Positions 1-8,249 of a stretch of DNA of 64,000 nucleotides are shown one piece after another. The stretch covers positions 124,001-188,000 of the forward strand of contig NZ_CP102605.1 in NCBI RefSeq assembly GCF_024707505.1, given 5' to 3'. The notes below the pieces were generated by a model, which ran no database searches, was not told the DNA's origin, and saw only the letters and a list, made by a program, of their open reading frames with translations. The position numbers and the translations under genes were made by a program. The first letter of the stretch is position 1, and every line of letters begins with the position of its first letter. Source of the DNA: Pantoea sp. SOD02. Its GTDB lineage: Bacteria > Pseudomonadota > Gammaproteobacteria > Enterobacterales > Enterobacteriaceae.

Positions 1-1095
1 AAGCGCTTTCTGGCGGAGGATTTCGCCGATCCGCAGATGCTCGACGATTTCCAGCCGCGCCCTAAAGGTGGCTTCGCGCGTGCGTTTGGTCCGCAACTGT
101 TGATGCACATCTGGGCGGGCAACGTGCCGGGTTTGCCGCTGTGGAGTTTGATCTGTGGTCTGCTGGTCAAGGCGGGCACCATCGGCAAACTGCCGGGCAA
201 TGAGCCGCTGATGGCAAGCTGGTTTGCGCAGTTGCTGGCGGAAATCGATCCAATACTCGGCGAGTGCATCGCGGTGGTGTGGTGGAAAGGCGGCGACGCC
301 CAAACCGAGCCAACCTGGCTGCGCCAGCCCGATACGCTGGTGGCTTATGGCGGAAACCCAACGCTGGCGGCGATCCAACAACGTTTGCCGGTTACCACAC
401 GCTTTTTGCCGCACGGCCACAAAATCAGTTTCGGGCTGGTGGCGCGTTCGGCGTTGAATGCTCGGCAGGGCGCGGAACTGGCGCGCCGCGTGGCCTATGA
501 CGTGATGCGTTACGATCAGGCAGGCTGCTACTCGCCACAAATGCTATTTGTCGAGCGCGGCGGCAAGGTGTCGCCGGATGAGTTCGCCAGCTATATCGCC
601 CATGAACTCGCTGCGCTGGCGCATAAGCATCCACGCCGTCAGCTGGCTAATGATGAGATGAACAGCATTGCCGCGTGGCGTAATGGCGAGGAGATCCGCG
701 CGCTGTGCGGCGATCGTACGCTTTATGGCGAGGCGTCAGACAGTTGGGCGGTGGTGAGCGTTGATCATGCAGAACCTTTATCGCCTGCTGCGCTGGGCCG
801 CACCTTGAAAGTGGTGTCCGTGGATGTGCTGGAGGAAGTGGTCGATTTGGTGGCGCAGCAGCGGCATTTTCTGCAAACCGCAGGCGTGGCGGCCGCGCCG
901 AATGAGTTGTTCCGCATCTCCGCTTTGCTCGGGCAAGTTGGCGTGACCCGTATCGCGGCGATCGGCAACATGACCTCGCCGGAAGCGGGCTGGCACCACG
1001 ACGGGCGTTTTAGTTTGCTCGATCTGGTGACCATCACGGAGATCGAGCAGGGCGCAGAAGCGGCCGCAGAAGGGTTTGCGCCTTATGCGGACTGA
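1..1095 (+). CDS. LuxC-type acyl-CoA reductase, 5' end outside window
   Basis: The reading frame is open from base 1, so the N-terminus lies upstream; about 364 codons are present. The protein fits the LuxC acyl-CoA reductase family (usually near 480 residues), which reduces fatty acyl thioesters or acyl-enzyme to aldehydes using NADPH. Visible support is the AGNVPGLPLWSL segment, the nucleotide-binding-like region after it, and the motif AGCYSPQ, whose Cys codon (526-528) matches the family's acyl-accepting cysteine. An SDR reductase follows on the same strand 97 bases later, so the two are probably co-transcribed. In other bacteria LuxC-like genes sit with LuxE-like synthetases and SDRs in lipid or secondary-metabolite clusters; what this one makes cannot be read from the window. 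Family assignment is firm, substrate unknown. Confidence 0.85.
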   Translation, partial: KRFLAEDFADPQMLDDFQPRPKGGFARAFGPQLLMHIWAGNVPGLPLWSLICGLLVKAGTIGKLPGNEPLMASWFAQLLAEIDPILGECIAVVWWKGGDAQTEPTWLRQPDTLVAYGGNPTLAAIQQRLPVTTRFLPHGHKISFGLVARSALNARQGAELARRVAYDVMRYDQAGCYSPQMLFVERGGKVSPDEFASYIAHELAALAHKHPRRQLANDEMNSIAAWRNGEEIRALCGDRTLYGEASDSWAVVSVDHAEPLSPAALGRTLKVVSVDVLEEVVDLVAQQRHFLQTAGVAAAPNELFRISALLGQVGVTRIAAIGNMTSPEAGWHHDGRFSLLDLVTITEIEQGAEAAAEGFAPYAD

Positions 1096-1134
1096 CGCGG
1101 TCGCCATGCGCCGCATTTATGCATATTGGGTTTT

Positions 1135-1158
1135 GTAGGGTGCGCATTAATGCGCACC
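1135..1158 (+). repeat. REP-like palindrome, class B (GTGCGCAT stem)
   Basis: A GTAGGG head is followed by the palindrome GGTGCGCAT-TA-ATGCGCACC, sharing the GGT. It lies between the acyl-CoA reductase stop codon and the ribosome binding site of the SDR gene, so it would be inside their transcript. Five further class B copies occur in the window. Confidence 0.85.
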
Positions 1159-1192
1159 TGGCTGAATCACACTCCATCCCTAAGGAGCAACA

Positions 1193-1960
1193 ATGAAATT
1201 CTCCAACCAAACAGTTCTGGTAACCGGCGCAAGTCGCGGCATTGGTGCGGCAATCGCTAAAGTCTTCGCCGCTGAAGGCGCATTTGTGGTGGTGAACTAT
1301 CTGCGCAACGAAGCTGCTGCAGCGAGCGTAGTTGCAGAGTGCCGCGCATTGGGCGGCGATGCATTGGCGATTGCCGCAGATGTCACCTGTGTGCAGCAGG
1401 TCAACGCGATGATGGAGCAAATCATCAACGCTACCGGCCGCCTCGATGCGGTGATCAACAACGCCTTCGCACCTTACGTTTTCGACACCGAAAATCGTCA
1501 GCGTTTCTGGGAAACGCCGTGGTCGGGATATCAGTCGCAGTTCGATGGCGCGGTTAAAGCTGCCTATAACGTCTGCCAGGCGGTGCTGCCTATAATGCGC
1601 GCGCGCGTACGCGGCAGCATCGTCAATCTCACCAGCGATTTGGTGGCGCGTCCATCGGTGCCGTATCACGATTACATCACCGCGAAAGCGGCGCTGACAG
1701 GTTTTAGCCGCACGCTGGCAACGGAGCTTGGCCCGCTGGGAATTCGCGTTAACTGCGTGGCGCCCGGCCTTGTTTATCCCACCGATGCCAGCCAGACCAC
1801 ACGCGAAGAGGTGCGCGATTTCCTCACCGCGCAAACCCCGCTGCGCCGTATCGCGCGGCCGGAAGATGTCACTGGCCCAGTGCTGTTTCTGGCCTCCGAC
1901 TGGAGCGAATTTGTCACCGGACAAACGTTGTACGTTGATGGCGGGTTAGTGATGAATTAA
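1193..1960 (+). CDS. SDR-family oxidoreductase, 3-oxoacyl-ACP reductase-like
   Basis: This 255-residue classical short-chain dehydrogenase/reductase would reduce a keto group with NAD(P)H. The cofactor loop TGASRGIG is near residues 11-18, the YITAK catalytic Tyr-x3-Lys near residue 160, and PG..YPT and YVDGG motifs follow towards the C-terminus, as in FabG-like proteins. The usual NNAG motif reads NNAF. The start is preceded by AAGGAG at good spacing. Its position just behind a LuxC-type reductase suggests a role in fatty-acyl or aldehyde chemistry, separate from housekeeping fabG. A palindromic repeat lies immediately after the stop. The SDR call is certain; the substrate is not. Confidence 0.85.
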   Translation: MKFSNQTVLVTGASRGIGAAIAKVFAAEGAFVVVNYLRNEAAAASVVAECRALGGDALAIAADVTCVQQVNAMMEQIINATGRLDAVINNAFAPYVFDTENRQRFWETPWSGYQSQFDGAVKAAYNVCQAVLPIMRARVRGSIVNLTSDLVARPSVPYHDYITAKAALTGFSRTLATELGPLGIRVNCVAPGLVYPTDASQTTREEVRDFLTAQTPLRRIARPEDVTGPVLFLASDWSEFVTGQTLYVDGGLVMN

Positions 1961-1967
1961 CCCGTAC

Positions 1968-1987
1968 GGTCGCCATTTATGGCGACC
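1968..1987 (+). repeat. REP-like palindrome, class A (GGTCGCCAT stem)
   Basis: GGTCGCCAT-TT-ATGGCGACC, extended by AC/GT to an 11-bp stem, lies 7 bases after the SDR stop codon. The GTAGGG head is degenerate here (CGTAC). There is no T-run directly after it, so terminator function is doubtful. Confidence 0.8.
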
Positions 1988-2237
1988 GTTTCGCATTAAT
2001 AAGCTCAAGACGAATGACATATATCTGTACGCAATTACGTATTAAATAATAGATATTTCAAACACCAACACATCTCAGTGTTTTCTTTACTGAAACGAAT
2101 AAAACACACATTTAAGTGCGGATTTATACATCCCTATTTTATGAATAAGGATCACATCTGGTTAAAATTTATCTTCACGGAGTTATATCATTACCCTATA
2201 GTTTTTATGGTTAACGGAATTAACTATAGGGATATAT

Positions 2238-2933
2238 ATGTACCACAGTGATGCGGTCATAAAGCAGCTTCAGGCGCAAAGGATTCTGGCAGAAAAGCTC
2301 GACAATGCCGTTTCCGGTGTTATTGATGCAGTTTCCGATCAGGTTAGTAAGATCAAAAAAGGGGCAACCCGGCTTTCATTTTATGCATCGTGCTTTACTG
2401 ATGAATACATTGACGTCTGTAAAAATCAGATGCTGGAAGATAATCGTTTCAGAAAAGCGGTCATACGGTTAATCAAAGATAGAGATATTATTTATTCGCT
2501 GGTGCAAACTTACATTGACTATCAGCTTGAGCACAGATCATACAGGCAGCTTGAAGTAATTAAAATACATCTGATGCGAGCCAACATTCACATTGCAGCC
2601 AGCACACTGACTACTCGCGCATTTGGTGCTGGTGCGACTATGGCTGTCGTTCTGGGGATGAATATAACGCTTCCTGTTGGGCGTAATGTTGGTACTGCAG
2701 TTGGCGCGACAGCGTCATTATTGGGAATTTATGCCATAGTTCAAAACGCAGCAGACAGCGCTAAGCGCTTGCAAATAATGCACCCTCCTTTTTATCAGGC
2801 ATTGTATATGCGAGAACTCGAAATGATGTATTTCCTTATTGAACCTTCATTCATACGGGCTGGTGCGCTAAGAAATCAATGGCTTTCAGATTACGAAGTC
2901 GCTGAAGTATTGATGAAGTTAGTGGGCAAGTGA
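2238..2933 (+). CDS. hypothetical protein with glycine-rich hydrophobic segment; possible T6SS effector
   Basis: I do not recognise a family for this 231-residue protein. The first 120 residues look helical and charged (QLQAQRILAEKL, DQVSKIKKGATRL). Roughly residues 125-175 form a glycine- and alanine-rich hydrophobic stretch (FGAGATMAVVLGM, VGTAVGATASLLGIYAIV) that could cross or insert into a membrane, like a glycine zipper. A small two-helix membrane protein gene overlaps its stop codon (TGATG), a paralogue follows, then an Hcp. That arrangement suggests a pore-forming type VI effector with membrane immunity proteins; this is inference, since effectors more often lie after hcp. There is no signal peptide. 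AGGGATATAT precedes the ATG. Confidence 0.5.
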   Translation: MYHSDAVIKQLQAQRILAEKLDNAVSGVIDAVSDQVSKIKKGATRLSFYASCFTDEYIDVCKNQMLEDNRFRKAVIRLIKDRDIIYSLVQTYIDYQLEHRSYRQLEVIKIHLMRANIHIAASTLTTRAFGAGATMAVVLGMNITLPVGRNVGTAVGATASLLGIYAIVQNAADSAKRLQIMHPPFYQALYMRELEMMYFLIEPSFIRAGALRNQWLSDYEVAEVLMKLVGK

Positions 2934-3118
2934 TGAAGAAATTTTTAAAGCAATGGTTAATATCAGAATCGAAATTTCTGATCTGCACTTACGTGCCGAT
3001 AGTATCAACAGTACTTTTTGCGCTACTACAAATCTACTTTTTTCCAGATAGCAGTATGTTAGGTGTAGGGATATTTTATCTGTGCTCTCTGTCATTTGTT
3101 ATCTATAAATGTCGTTGA
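2933..3118 (+). CDS. small two-helix membrane protein, paralogue 1; possible immunity protein
   Basis: This 61-residue protein has two hydrophobic stretches (about residues 14-35 and 40-57) joined by a YFFPDSSM turn and ends in YKCR. The ATG overlaps the TGA of the preceding gene (TGATG), implying translational coupling. A GTG one codon earlier is possible. It aligns over its whole length with the 63-residue protein encoded at 3277-3468. No family is recognised. An inner-membrane immunity role against the protein upstream is a guess from gene order, size and topology. Confidence 0.55.
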   Translation: MKKFLKQWLISESKFLICTYVPIVSTVLFALLQIYFFPDSSMLGVGIFYLCSLSFVIYKCR

Positions 3119-3276
3119 ATTAAGATTGAAGCATGTCAGTTTAGGTTTTTTATTTTTGTAGGGTGAACATATGTCCTTGATTGCTAATTTTAGACTCTTA
3201 TAGAAATGGCCTGTTTTTAATGTGATTAGGTGTAAATGCTCGTTAGACTTACTTACGATTAAGTCGGAGTAAAACT

Positions 3277-3468
3277 ATGAGAGGGTTTTTTAGTAGGTGG
3301 TTGGTAACACAATTGCAATTTCTATTACGCATATACGTTCCCGTTTTATGTGCGCTCGTGTTTGGCATGTTGAAATTTTATTTCTATCCCGAGAGTGGGA
3401 TGATGAGCGTATGGATCATTTACCTTTGCGCGTATATTTTTGTTGTTTATAAATGTAGAAAACTTTAA
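3277..3468 (+). CDS. small two-helix membrane protein, paralogue 2
   Basis: This 63-residue protein is a diverged tandem copy of the 61-residue protein at 2933-3118. Shared positions include the W-L near residue 9, YVP, the YF-P-S-M turn, YLC and the C-terminal YKCR. Two transmembrane helices are likely. It sits 158 bases after its paralogue and 10 bases before hcp, so it may be co-transcribed with hcp. The gap 3119-3276 shows no third copy. Function unknown. A second immunity protein for a variant effector is one explanation, and a small membrane component needed by both genes is another. Confidence 0.55.
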   Translation: MRGFFSRWLVTQLQFLLRIYVPVLCALVFGMLKFYFYPESGMMSVWIIYLCAYIFVVYKCRKL

Positions 3469-3478
3469 AGGAATAAAT

Positions 3479-3958
3479 ATGTCAACTCCAGCACATATCT
3501 GGTTAGAAGATGAAAGCGGTTCGCCAATTTTGGGCTCGTGCATGATGCCGACCAGACTCGGTTCGATAGAGCTCAACTCAGTCATGCACAATATTACGAT
3601 CCCGGTGGATTTGCATACAGGCAGGCTAACAGCCACAAGGATTCATGCACCAATATCCGTTCAAAAAGAGTTCGATAGAACAACGCCGATACTGTTTCGT
3701 GCACTGTGTCAGGCCAAAACGTTGAAATCAGCGACCATCAAGATGTACCGAATTAACGAAGCGGGTATTGAGGTCGAGTATTTTAATATCCTTCTGGAAA
3801 ACGTCAAAATCTCCAGCATCTCTCCGGCTTTGCTGCCAAACGCCCAGACCAGCACGCATCTGGAAAATATTGAGCTACGATATGAAACGATCACATGGAA
3901 ATACGTGGACGGTAACATTGTGTTTAAGGATGGATGGAATGAGAGGATGATTGCTTAA
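3479..3958 (+). CDS. hcp: Hcp, type VI secretion tube protein (orphan)
   Basis: This is a 159-residue Hcp-family protein. Hcp hexamers stack into the inner tube of the type VI secretion system and carry or accompany effectors. The sequence follows the enterobacterial Hcp pattern: MSTPAHIWL at the start, a GSIEL strand, TGRLTATRIHAPI, EVEYFNILLENVKI, and the terminal VELRYE/W-WNER-like motif (here IELRYETITWKY and DGWNERM). The chosen ATG follows AAAGGA at good spacing; an upstream in-frame start would add 13 unrelated residues. No vgrG, PAAR or tss/tsr structural gene is in the window, so it must work with a system encoded elsewhere. The length is that of a plain tube protein, with no C-terminal toxin fused. 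Confidence 0.85.
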   Translation: MSTPAHIWLEDESGSPILGSCMMPTRLGSIELNSVMHNITIPVDLHTGRLTATRIHAPISVQKEFDRTTPILFRALCQAKTLKSATIKMYRINEAGIEVEYFNILLENVKISSISPALLPNAQTSTHLENIELRYETITWKYVDGNIVFKDGWNERMIA

Positions 3959-4087
3959 TCTCATTAACAATATTAATCTAATAACCTGCCCAGCGAAACT
4001 TAGGTGATGTGCACACGCTTTTCAGATCGACCCTAAAGGCTGGCGGCAGAAAAAACTCTAATAATATCTAAAATTACTGGATTTTAA

Positions 4088-5524
4088 ATGATTAACCAAT
4101 ACAAATGTCCCATTGAAGGTTTTTCAATAATAGGTTTCCTTGGTGATGGAGGTAATGGGGATGTATACAATATACAATCAGATGATGGTTTAGAGAATTT
4201 CGCCCTAAAAGTATTGAGGAAAGTTCAAGACGTCACGTATGACAGGTTTAAAATAGAAGTTAACTTTCTTAATGAAATAGATATATCAGGTGTTATGCCA
4301 CTTATTGATTATTATTTGCCAGAAAACTTAAAAAAAGATAAAGCTTGGTATGTTATGCCTCTTGCAACTACTTTCAGGGAACATATAGTTTCAAAAAGTC
4401 CCATTCAGATAGTGACCGATTTTATACCTTTGGTTCAAACCGTTGCTGAACTACACGAAAAGAAAATTTCACATCGGGACATCAAACCTGACAATTTTTT
4501 ATTTTTCAATGAAAGAGTTTACTTGGCGGATTTTGGATTAGTTAAATACCCGGAAAGAATCGAATTAACACCTGATTTTAGAGATGTTGGTGCAAAGTTC
4601 ACAATGGCCCCAGAAATGAGGCGGATCGCTAACAAAGCAGATGGTATACCAGCGGATATATATTCGTTAGCAAAATCTTTATGGATGGCATTAACTAAAG
4701 AATTTCTTGGATTTGATGGGCAGTATGTTTCTACATCAAGTATTGGGCTTAATCATTATATTAAGGATTTGCTTCTTTCACCCTTAGATAAGCTTTTGGA
4801 GCAATCAACCAGTAATGATCCTGAGATGCGACCAACCGCTCAAGTATTCTTAGATCAACTTAGCTTTTGGGTGAATATTAATCAAAATTTTATTCAGCGC
4901 AATCTTACCGAATGGTTTGAAATACAGAACCTACTTTTCCCTTTCAGTGCTCCAGCTCGTGCCGAATGGAATGATGTTAGAGAAATCGTAAGTGTTTTAA
5001 ATCTGATAGCTAGCAGGCAAGCATTGAATCATATGTTTTATCCCACCGGGGGAGGAAACGACCTTATAAGTGCTGAGCTTGCTGCTGAAGAAGGATTTAT
5101 TGCATTAATTGTCTCTGAACGTAGTGCGGAAGTTCTCAAGCCAAAAAAACTTGTTTATGAATCTTTTGGATATGACCCTGAATGGAATTATTTCTGGTTG
5201 GAGTGTGAAGATATAACGCCTACAGGAATCACAACTCTAGGGTATAAAGGTATGGATGAATACTTAATCGAGCTATCACCTGGTCGTTATATTGAGCCCT
5301 CTGGCTGGGAAATTAATGAGTATCAAGGCGTCCAGCTTCCATTAACATCAAGAATCATCAGTCGTTATATTACGGGGAGTTTTGTCTTTTTTTGTAAATC
5401 TTCGACATATAATCATACTAGTGCGACTTACGACGCATGGCAAAATAGAGGTGAAACGAAATTTAGAGATTTAATTTCGAGATCGGCTTTATTTAACAAT
5501 GGTAAAAGACCAATCATGCCATGA
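4088..5524 (+). CDS. Hanks-type serine/threonine protein kinase with unknown C-terminal domain
   Basis: This 478-residue protein has a complete eukaryote-like kinase domain at about residues 10-270. Visible elements are the glycine loop GDGGNGDVY (19-27), the ATP-positioning lysine in FALKVL (K41), the catalytic loop HRDIKPDN with D131, the metal-binding DFG (148-150) and an APE-like APEM. All residues needed for activity are present. The remaining 200 residues match nothing I recognise, with no transmembrane helix or PASTA repeats. The gene is AT-rich and stands alone after hcp, with 129 bases between. Such lone cytoplasmic kinases occur in T6SS regulatory loci and in phage-defence islands. 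No cognate phosphatase or FHA protein is nearby. Kinase activity is well supported; its role is open. Confidence 0.85.
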   Translation: MINQYKCPIEGFSIIGFLGDGGNGDVYNIQSDDGLENFALKVLRKVQDVTYDRFKIEVNFLNEIDISGVMPLIDYYLPENLKKDKAWYVMPLATTFREHIVSKSPIQIVTDFIPLVQTVAELHEKKISHRDIKPDNFLFFNERVYLADFGLVKYPERIELTPDFRDVGAKFTMAPEMRRIANKADGIPADIYSLAKSLWMALTKEFLGFDGQYVSTSSIGLNHYIKDLLLSPLDKLLEQSTSNDPEMRPTAQVFLDQLSFWVNINQNFIQRNLTEWFEIQNLLFPFSAPARAEWNDVREIVSVLNLIASRQALNHMFYPTGGGNDLISAELAAEEGFIALIVSERSAEVLKPKKLVYESFGYDPEWNYFWLECEDITPTGITTLGYKGMDEYLIELSPGRYIEPSGWEINEYQGVQLPLTSRIISRYITGSFVFFCKSSTYNHTSATYDAWQNRGETKFRDLISRSALFNNGKRPIMP

Positions 5525-5728
5525 TTTTTCAAGGTTTTTAATTATTTATTAATTTTCCCTATAATATTTTCAATTGATTGGCTAATGTAATTATATGCTG
5601 TGTTTTTCTAAAGAATGTGAACTGTTATGGTGTTCTAAATAATAGTGTAAGAATATGGCGGGTATTTCAAATGCGCATTACAACGCTATTTACCTAAAGT
5701 AATAAATAATCAACAATATCCACCCCAT

Positions 5729-5751
5729 AAAAAAAGCGGCCCTAAGGCCGC
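5729..5751 (-). terminator. Rho-independent terminator of malEFG
   Basis: Read on the minus strand, GCGGCC-TTAG-GGCCGC is followed by seven Ts. It stands 50 bases after the malG stop codon. Confidence 0.85.
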
Positions 5752-5800
5752 CAAAACCCTCAATTGCAGTGAACATTGAGGAAGGAGGATAATAAACGGG

Positions 5801-6691
5801 TTAGCCTTTCACACCACCGGCGGTCAGGCCGCTGACCAGCCAGCGTTGTGCCAGCAGGAACACCAGCGTAATCGGAATTGCAGAGAGCACCGCCGCCGCC
5901 GCAAAATCGCCCCATAGATAGTTTTGCGGGTTGAGATATTGCTGCATGCCGACCGCCAGCGTGTAGCTATTCACATCGCGCAACAGCAGCGACGCGACCG
6001 GCACTTCAGTAACCGCAGCGATAAACGCCAGAATAAACACCACCGCCAGAATCGGCACCGAGAGCGGTAGCAGCACCAGCCGGAAAGCCTGCCACGGCGT
6101 AGCGCCATCCAGTGCGGCGGCTTCTTCCAGTGATCCATCGATGGTTTCGAAATAGCCTTTAATGGTCCAGACGTGCAGGGCGATGCCGCCGAGATAGGCA
6201 AAGATCACGCCGCCATGCGTATTCAGGCCGATAAACGGCAGATATTGTCCCAGACGGTCAAACAGCGCATACAGCGCCACCAGCGACAGCACGGCTGGGA
6301 ACATCTGGAAAATCAGCATGCCTTTTAACAGCGTGGCGCGCCCGGCAAAACGCATGCGCGCAAAGGCATACGCGCAGGTGGTGGAAAGCGCCACAATGCC
6401 AATCGCGCTAATGGCGGCGATTTTCACCGAGTTCCACAGCCAGAGCAGCACCGGGAAGGGCGGTGGCGTCACGCGGCCATCGGCGTGCTCGACGCTAAAA
6501 CCTAACGCCAGCTGCCAGTGTTCCCAGGAAATCTGCTCCGGGATCAGCGAGCCGGTGGCGAAGTTGCCAGCGCGCAGCGAGATGGCGAAGACCATCAGCA
6601 GCGGAAACAGTATTCCCGCAATAAATATCAGCAGCAGCAGATGCGTCATTAACAGACGCAGCTTTTGCGATTTGGGTTGCACCATAGCCAT
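5801..6691 (-). CDS. malG: maltose/maltodextrin ABC transporter permease MalG
   Basis: This is the inner-membrane permease subunit that pairs with MalF to carry maltose and maltodextrins handed over by MalE, powered by MalK. At 296 residues it has the same length as E. coli MalG and is almost identical over long stretches, including the MAMVQPKSQK start and the QRWLV-GLTAGGVKG end. The cytoplasmic EAA loop that docks to MalK is visible as EEAAALDGATPWQAF. It is the last gene of the malE-malF-malG operon, 9 bases behind malF. A terminator follows. Confidence 0.97.
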   Translation of the reverse strand: MAMVQPKSQKLRLLMTHLLLLIFIAGILFPLLMVFAISLRAGNFATGSLIPEQISWEHWQLALGFSVEHADGRVTPPPFPVLLWLWNSVKIAAISAIGIVALSTTCAYAFARMRFAGRATLLKGMLIFQMFPAVLSLVALYALFDRLGQYLPFIGLNTHGGVIFAYLGGIALHVWTIKGYFETIDGSLEEAAALDGATPWQAFRLVLLPLSVPILAVVFILAFIAAVTEVPVASLLLRDVNSYTLAVGMQQYLNPQNYLWGDFAAAAVLSAIPITLVFLLAQRWLVSGLTAGGVKG

Positions 6692-6700
6692 AACGCCTCC

Positions 6701-8221
6701 TTAATCGAATTTCATCCGCACGGCTTTAAGATTGATCACTGCCAGCGCGCCCACCAGCAGGAAGATCAGCGTGGCAATCGCCGCCGCCAGACCAAAGTCC
6801 TGTCCCCCGCCACCTTCAAACGCAATGCGCCAGGTGTAATTGACCAGCAAATCGGTGTAACCGGCTGGCGTGGTGGTGCCGATTCGATCCGGTCCGCCGT
6901 TGGTCAGCAGCTGCACCAGCACGAAGTTATTAAAGTTAAAGGCAAAACTGGCGATCATCAGCGGCATCAGCGGCTTCAACAGCAGCGGCAGAGTAATCAG
7001 GAAGAAGTTCTGCAGCGGCCCGGCACCGTCCATCGCCGAGGCTTCATAGAGATCGTCCGGAATCGCTTTCAGCAGCCCCATGCAGAGAATCATCATGTAG
7101 GGATAGCCGAGCCAGGTATTCACAATAATCAGCATGGTGCGCGCCAGCGTTGGATCGCTGAACCACGCGGGCTGGAAGCCAAACAGTGCTTGCAGCATCA
7201 CGTTGATTTCACCGAAGCTCTGGTTGAACAAGCCTTTGAAAATCAGTATCGAGATAAAAGCGGGCACGGCGTAGGGCAAAATCAGCATCACGCGATACAC
7301 CGCTTTGCCTTTCAGCGCTTCCCACTGCACCAGACACGCCAGCACCATGCCGACCGCCACGGTGAGAATCACCGTCACGAAGGAAAACAGCAGCGTCCAG
7401 CCAAAGATCGCCAGAAACGGTTTTTGAATCCCTTCATCGGTAAACACGCGAATGAAATTCTTCCAGCCGGTATTCACCGTGAAGCCCGGGCTCAGCGCTT
7501 CGCCGCTGCTGTTCTGATAGAAACCGCTCTCACGATTGGCCTGATATAGCACGCCGCTTTGCTGGTTTTTCAGATCGCCGTTGGCTTGCAGCACATACAA
7601 CGGGCGCGTGCCGGAGAACTGGCGCAACGAGCTCATCACCACCAAACGACCATCCGGCAGTTCGGCCTGAATCTGGTTCAGCGCCTGGCGATTAGTGGTG
7701 ACGATGCGCAACGTGGCGCGTTCGCCCGGCGGTGGCGGGGCGCTGGTCAGTTTCAGCTTTTGCGCTCCGCCAAAGGCAAACGCAGGCGAGACGAAGGTTT
7801 GCCCGTTGGCCGCTTCGGTCAGCACCAGTTGCCAGCGATCGCCCGCCGGAATCAATGAGAAGTTCAGCGCCGAACCATCCTGATATTGACGGCTCAACAG
7901 CACTTGTTGCGCGCGTTCCAGCGTCAGCTGGTTGGTGCTGCTGTAGTTGGTAAAGGCAATCGCCACGGTGCAGGCGAGGGGAAACAGCACGAACAGCGCC
8001 ATGCCGGCGAGGCCGGGATAGACATAACGCCAGGCATAGGCGCGACGATTGGCATAAATCCAGATGCCGACGGCGCTGATAATCAGCGTCACCAGCGCAA
8101 ACAGATATTCACCTTTTGCATACATCAGCACGAGCAGATAGCCGACCAGCAGACAGCAGATACCGAGAAAAAGAGCCTTCAGCACGGCGCTGAACCGTGC
8201 TGTTTTCGGTTTTCCTGACAT
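6701..8221 (-). CDS. malF: maltose/maltodextrin ABC transporter permease MalF
   Basis: This 506-residue inner-membrane permease (E. coli MalF has 514) includes the large periplasmic P2 loop between the N-terminal helices and the conserved core, which contacts MalE. The EAA motif that couples to MalK is EASAMDGAGPLQNFF. N-terminal hydrophobic segments (ALFLGICCLLVGYLLVLMYA and the next two) match the additional MalF helices. It lies between malE and malG, with a 60-base gap to malE holding a hairpin. Confidence 0.96.
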   Translation of the reverse strand: MSGKPKTARFSAVLKALFLGICCLLVGYLLVLMYAKGEYLFALVTLIISAVGIWIYANRRAYAWRYVYPGLAGMALFVLFPLACTVAIAFTNYSSTNQLTLERAQQVLLSRQYQDGSALNFSLIPAGDRWQLVLTEAANGQTFVSPAFAFGGAQKLKLTSAPPPPGERATLRIVTTNRQALNQIQAELPDGRLVVMSSLRQFSGTRPLYVLQANGDLKNQQSGVLYQANRESGFYQNSSGEALSPGFTVNTGWKNFIRVFTDEGIQKPFLAIFGWTLLFSFVTVILTVAVGMVLACLVQWEALKGKAVYRVMLILPYAVPAFISILIFKGLFNQSFGEINVMLQALFGFQPAWFSDPTLARTMLIIVNTWLGYPYMMILCMGLLKAIPDDLYEASAMDGAGPLQNFFLITLPLLLKPLMPLMIASFAFNFNNFVLVQLLTNGGPDRIGTTTPAGYTDLLVNYTWRIAFEGGGGQDFGLAAAIATLIFLLVGALAVINLKAVRMKFD

Positions 8222-8249
8222 GATGCGGTTTTCCTTAACAGCCAGTAAC

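Larger units (their letters stand above)
1990..5728. other. AT-rich accessory island
   Basis: Between the SDR gene and the malG terminator, base composition drops sharply and codons become rich in A and T at third positions, unlike the GC-rich flanks. It carries five genes on the plus strand: a 231-residue protein, two paralogous small membrane proteins, an orphan Hcp and a protein kinase. No integrase, transposase, tRNA or flanking direct repeat was seen. The spaces 1990-2237 and 5525-5728 are AT-rich and hold no recognisable gene. Horizontal origin is inferred from composition and content. Confidence 0.6.

Noticed and set aside
3160..3176. GTAGGGTGAACATATGTCC-like sequence resembling a class B REP
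   Set aside because: Only the GTAGGGTG head matches; the stem does not pair, so it is probably chance in AT-rich DNA.
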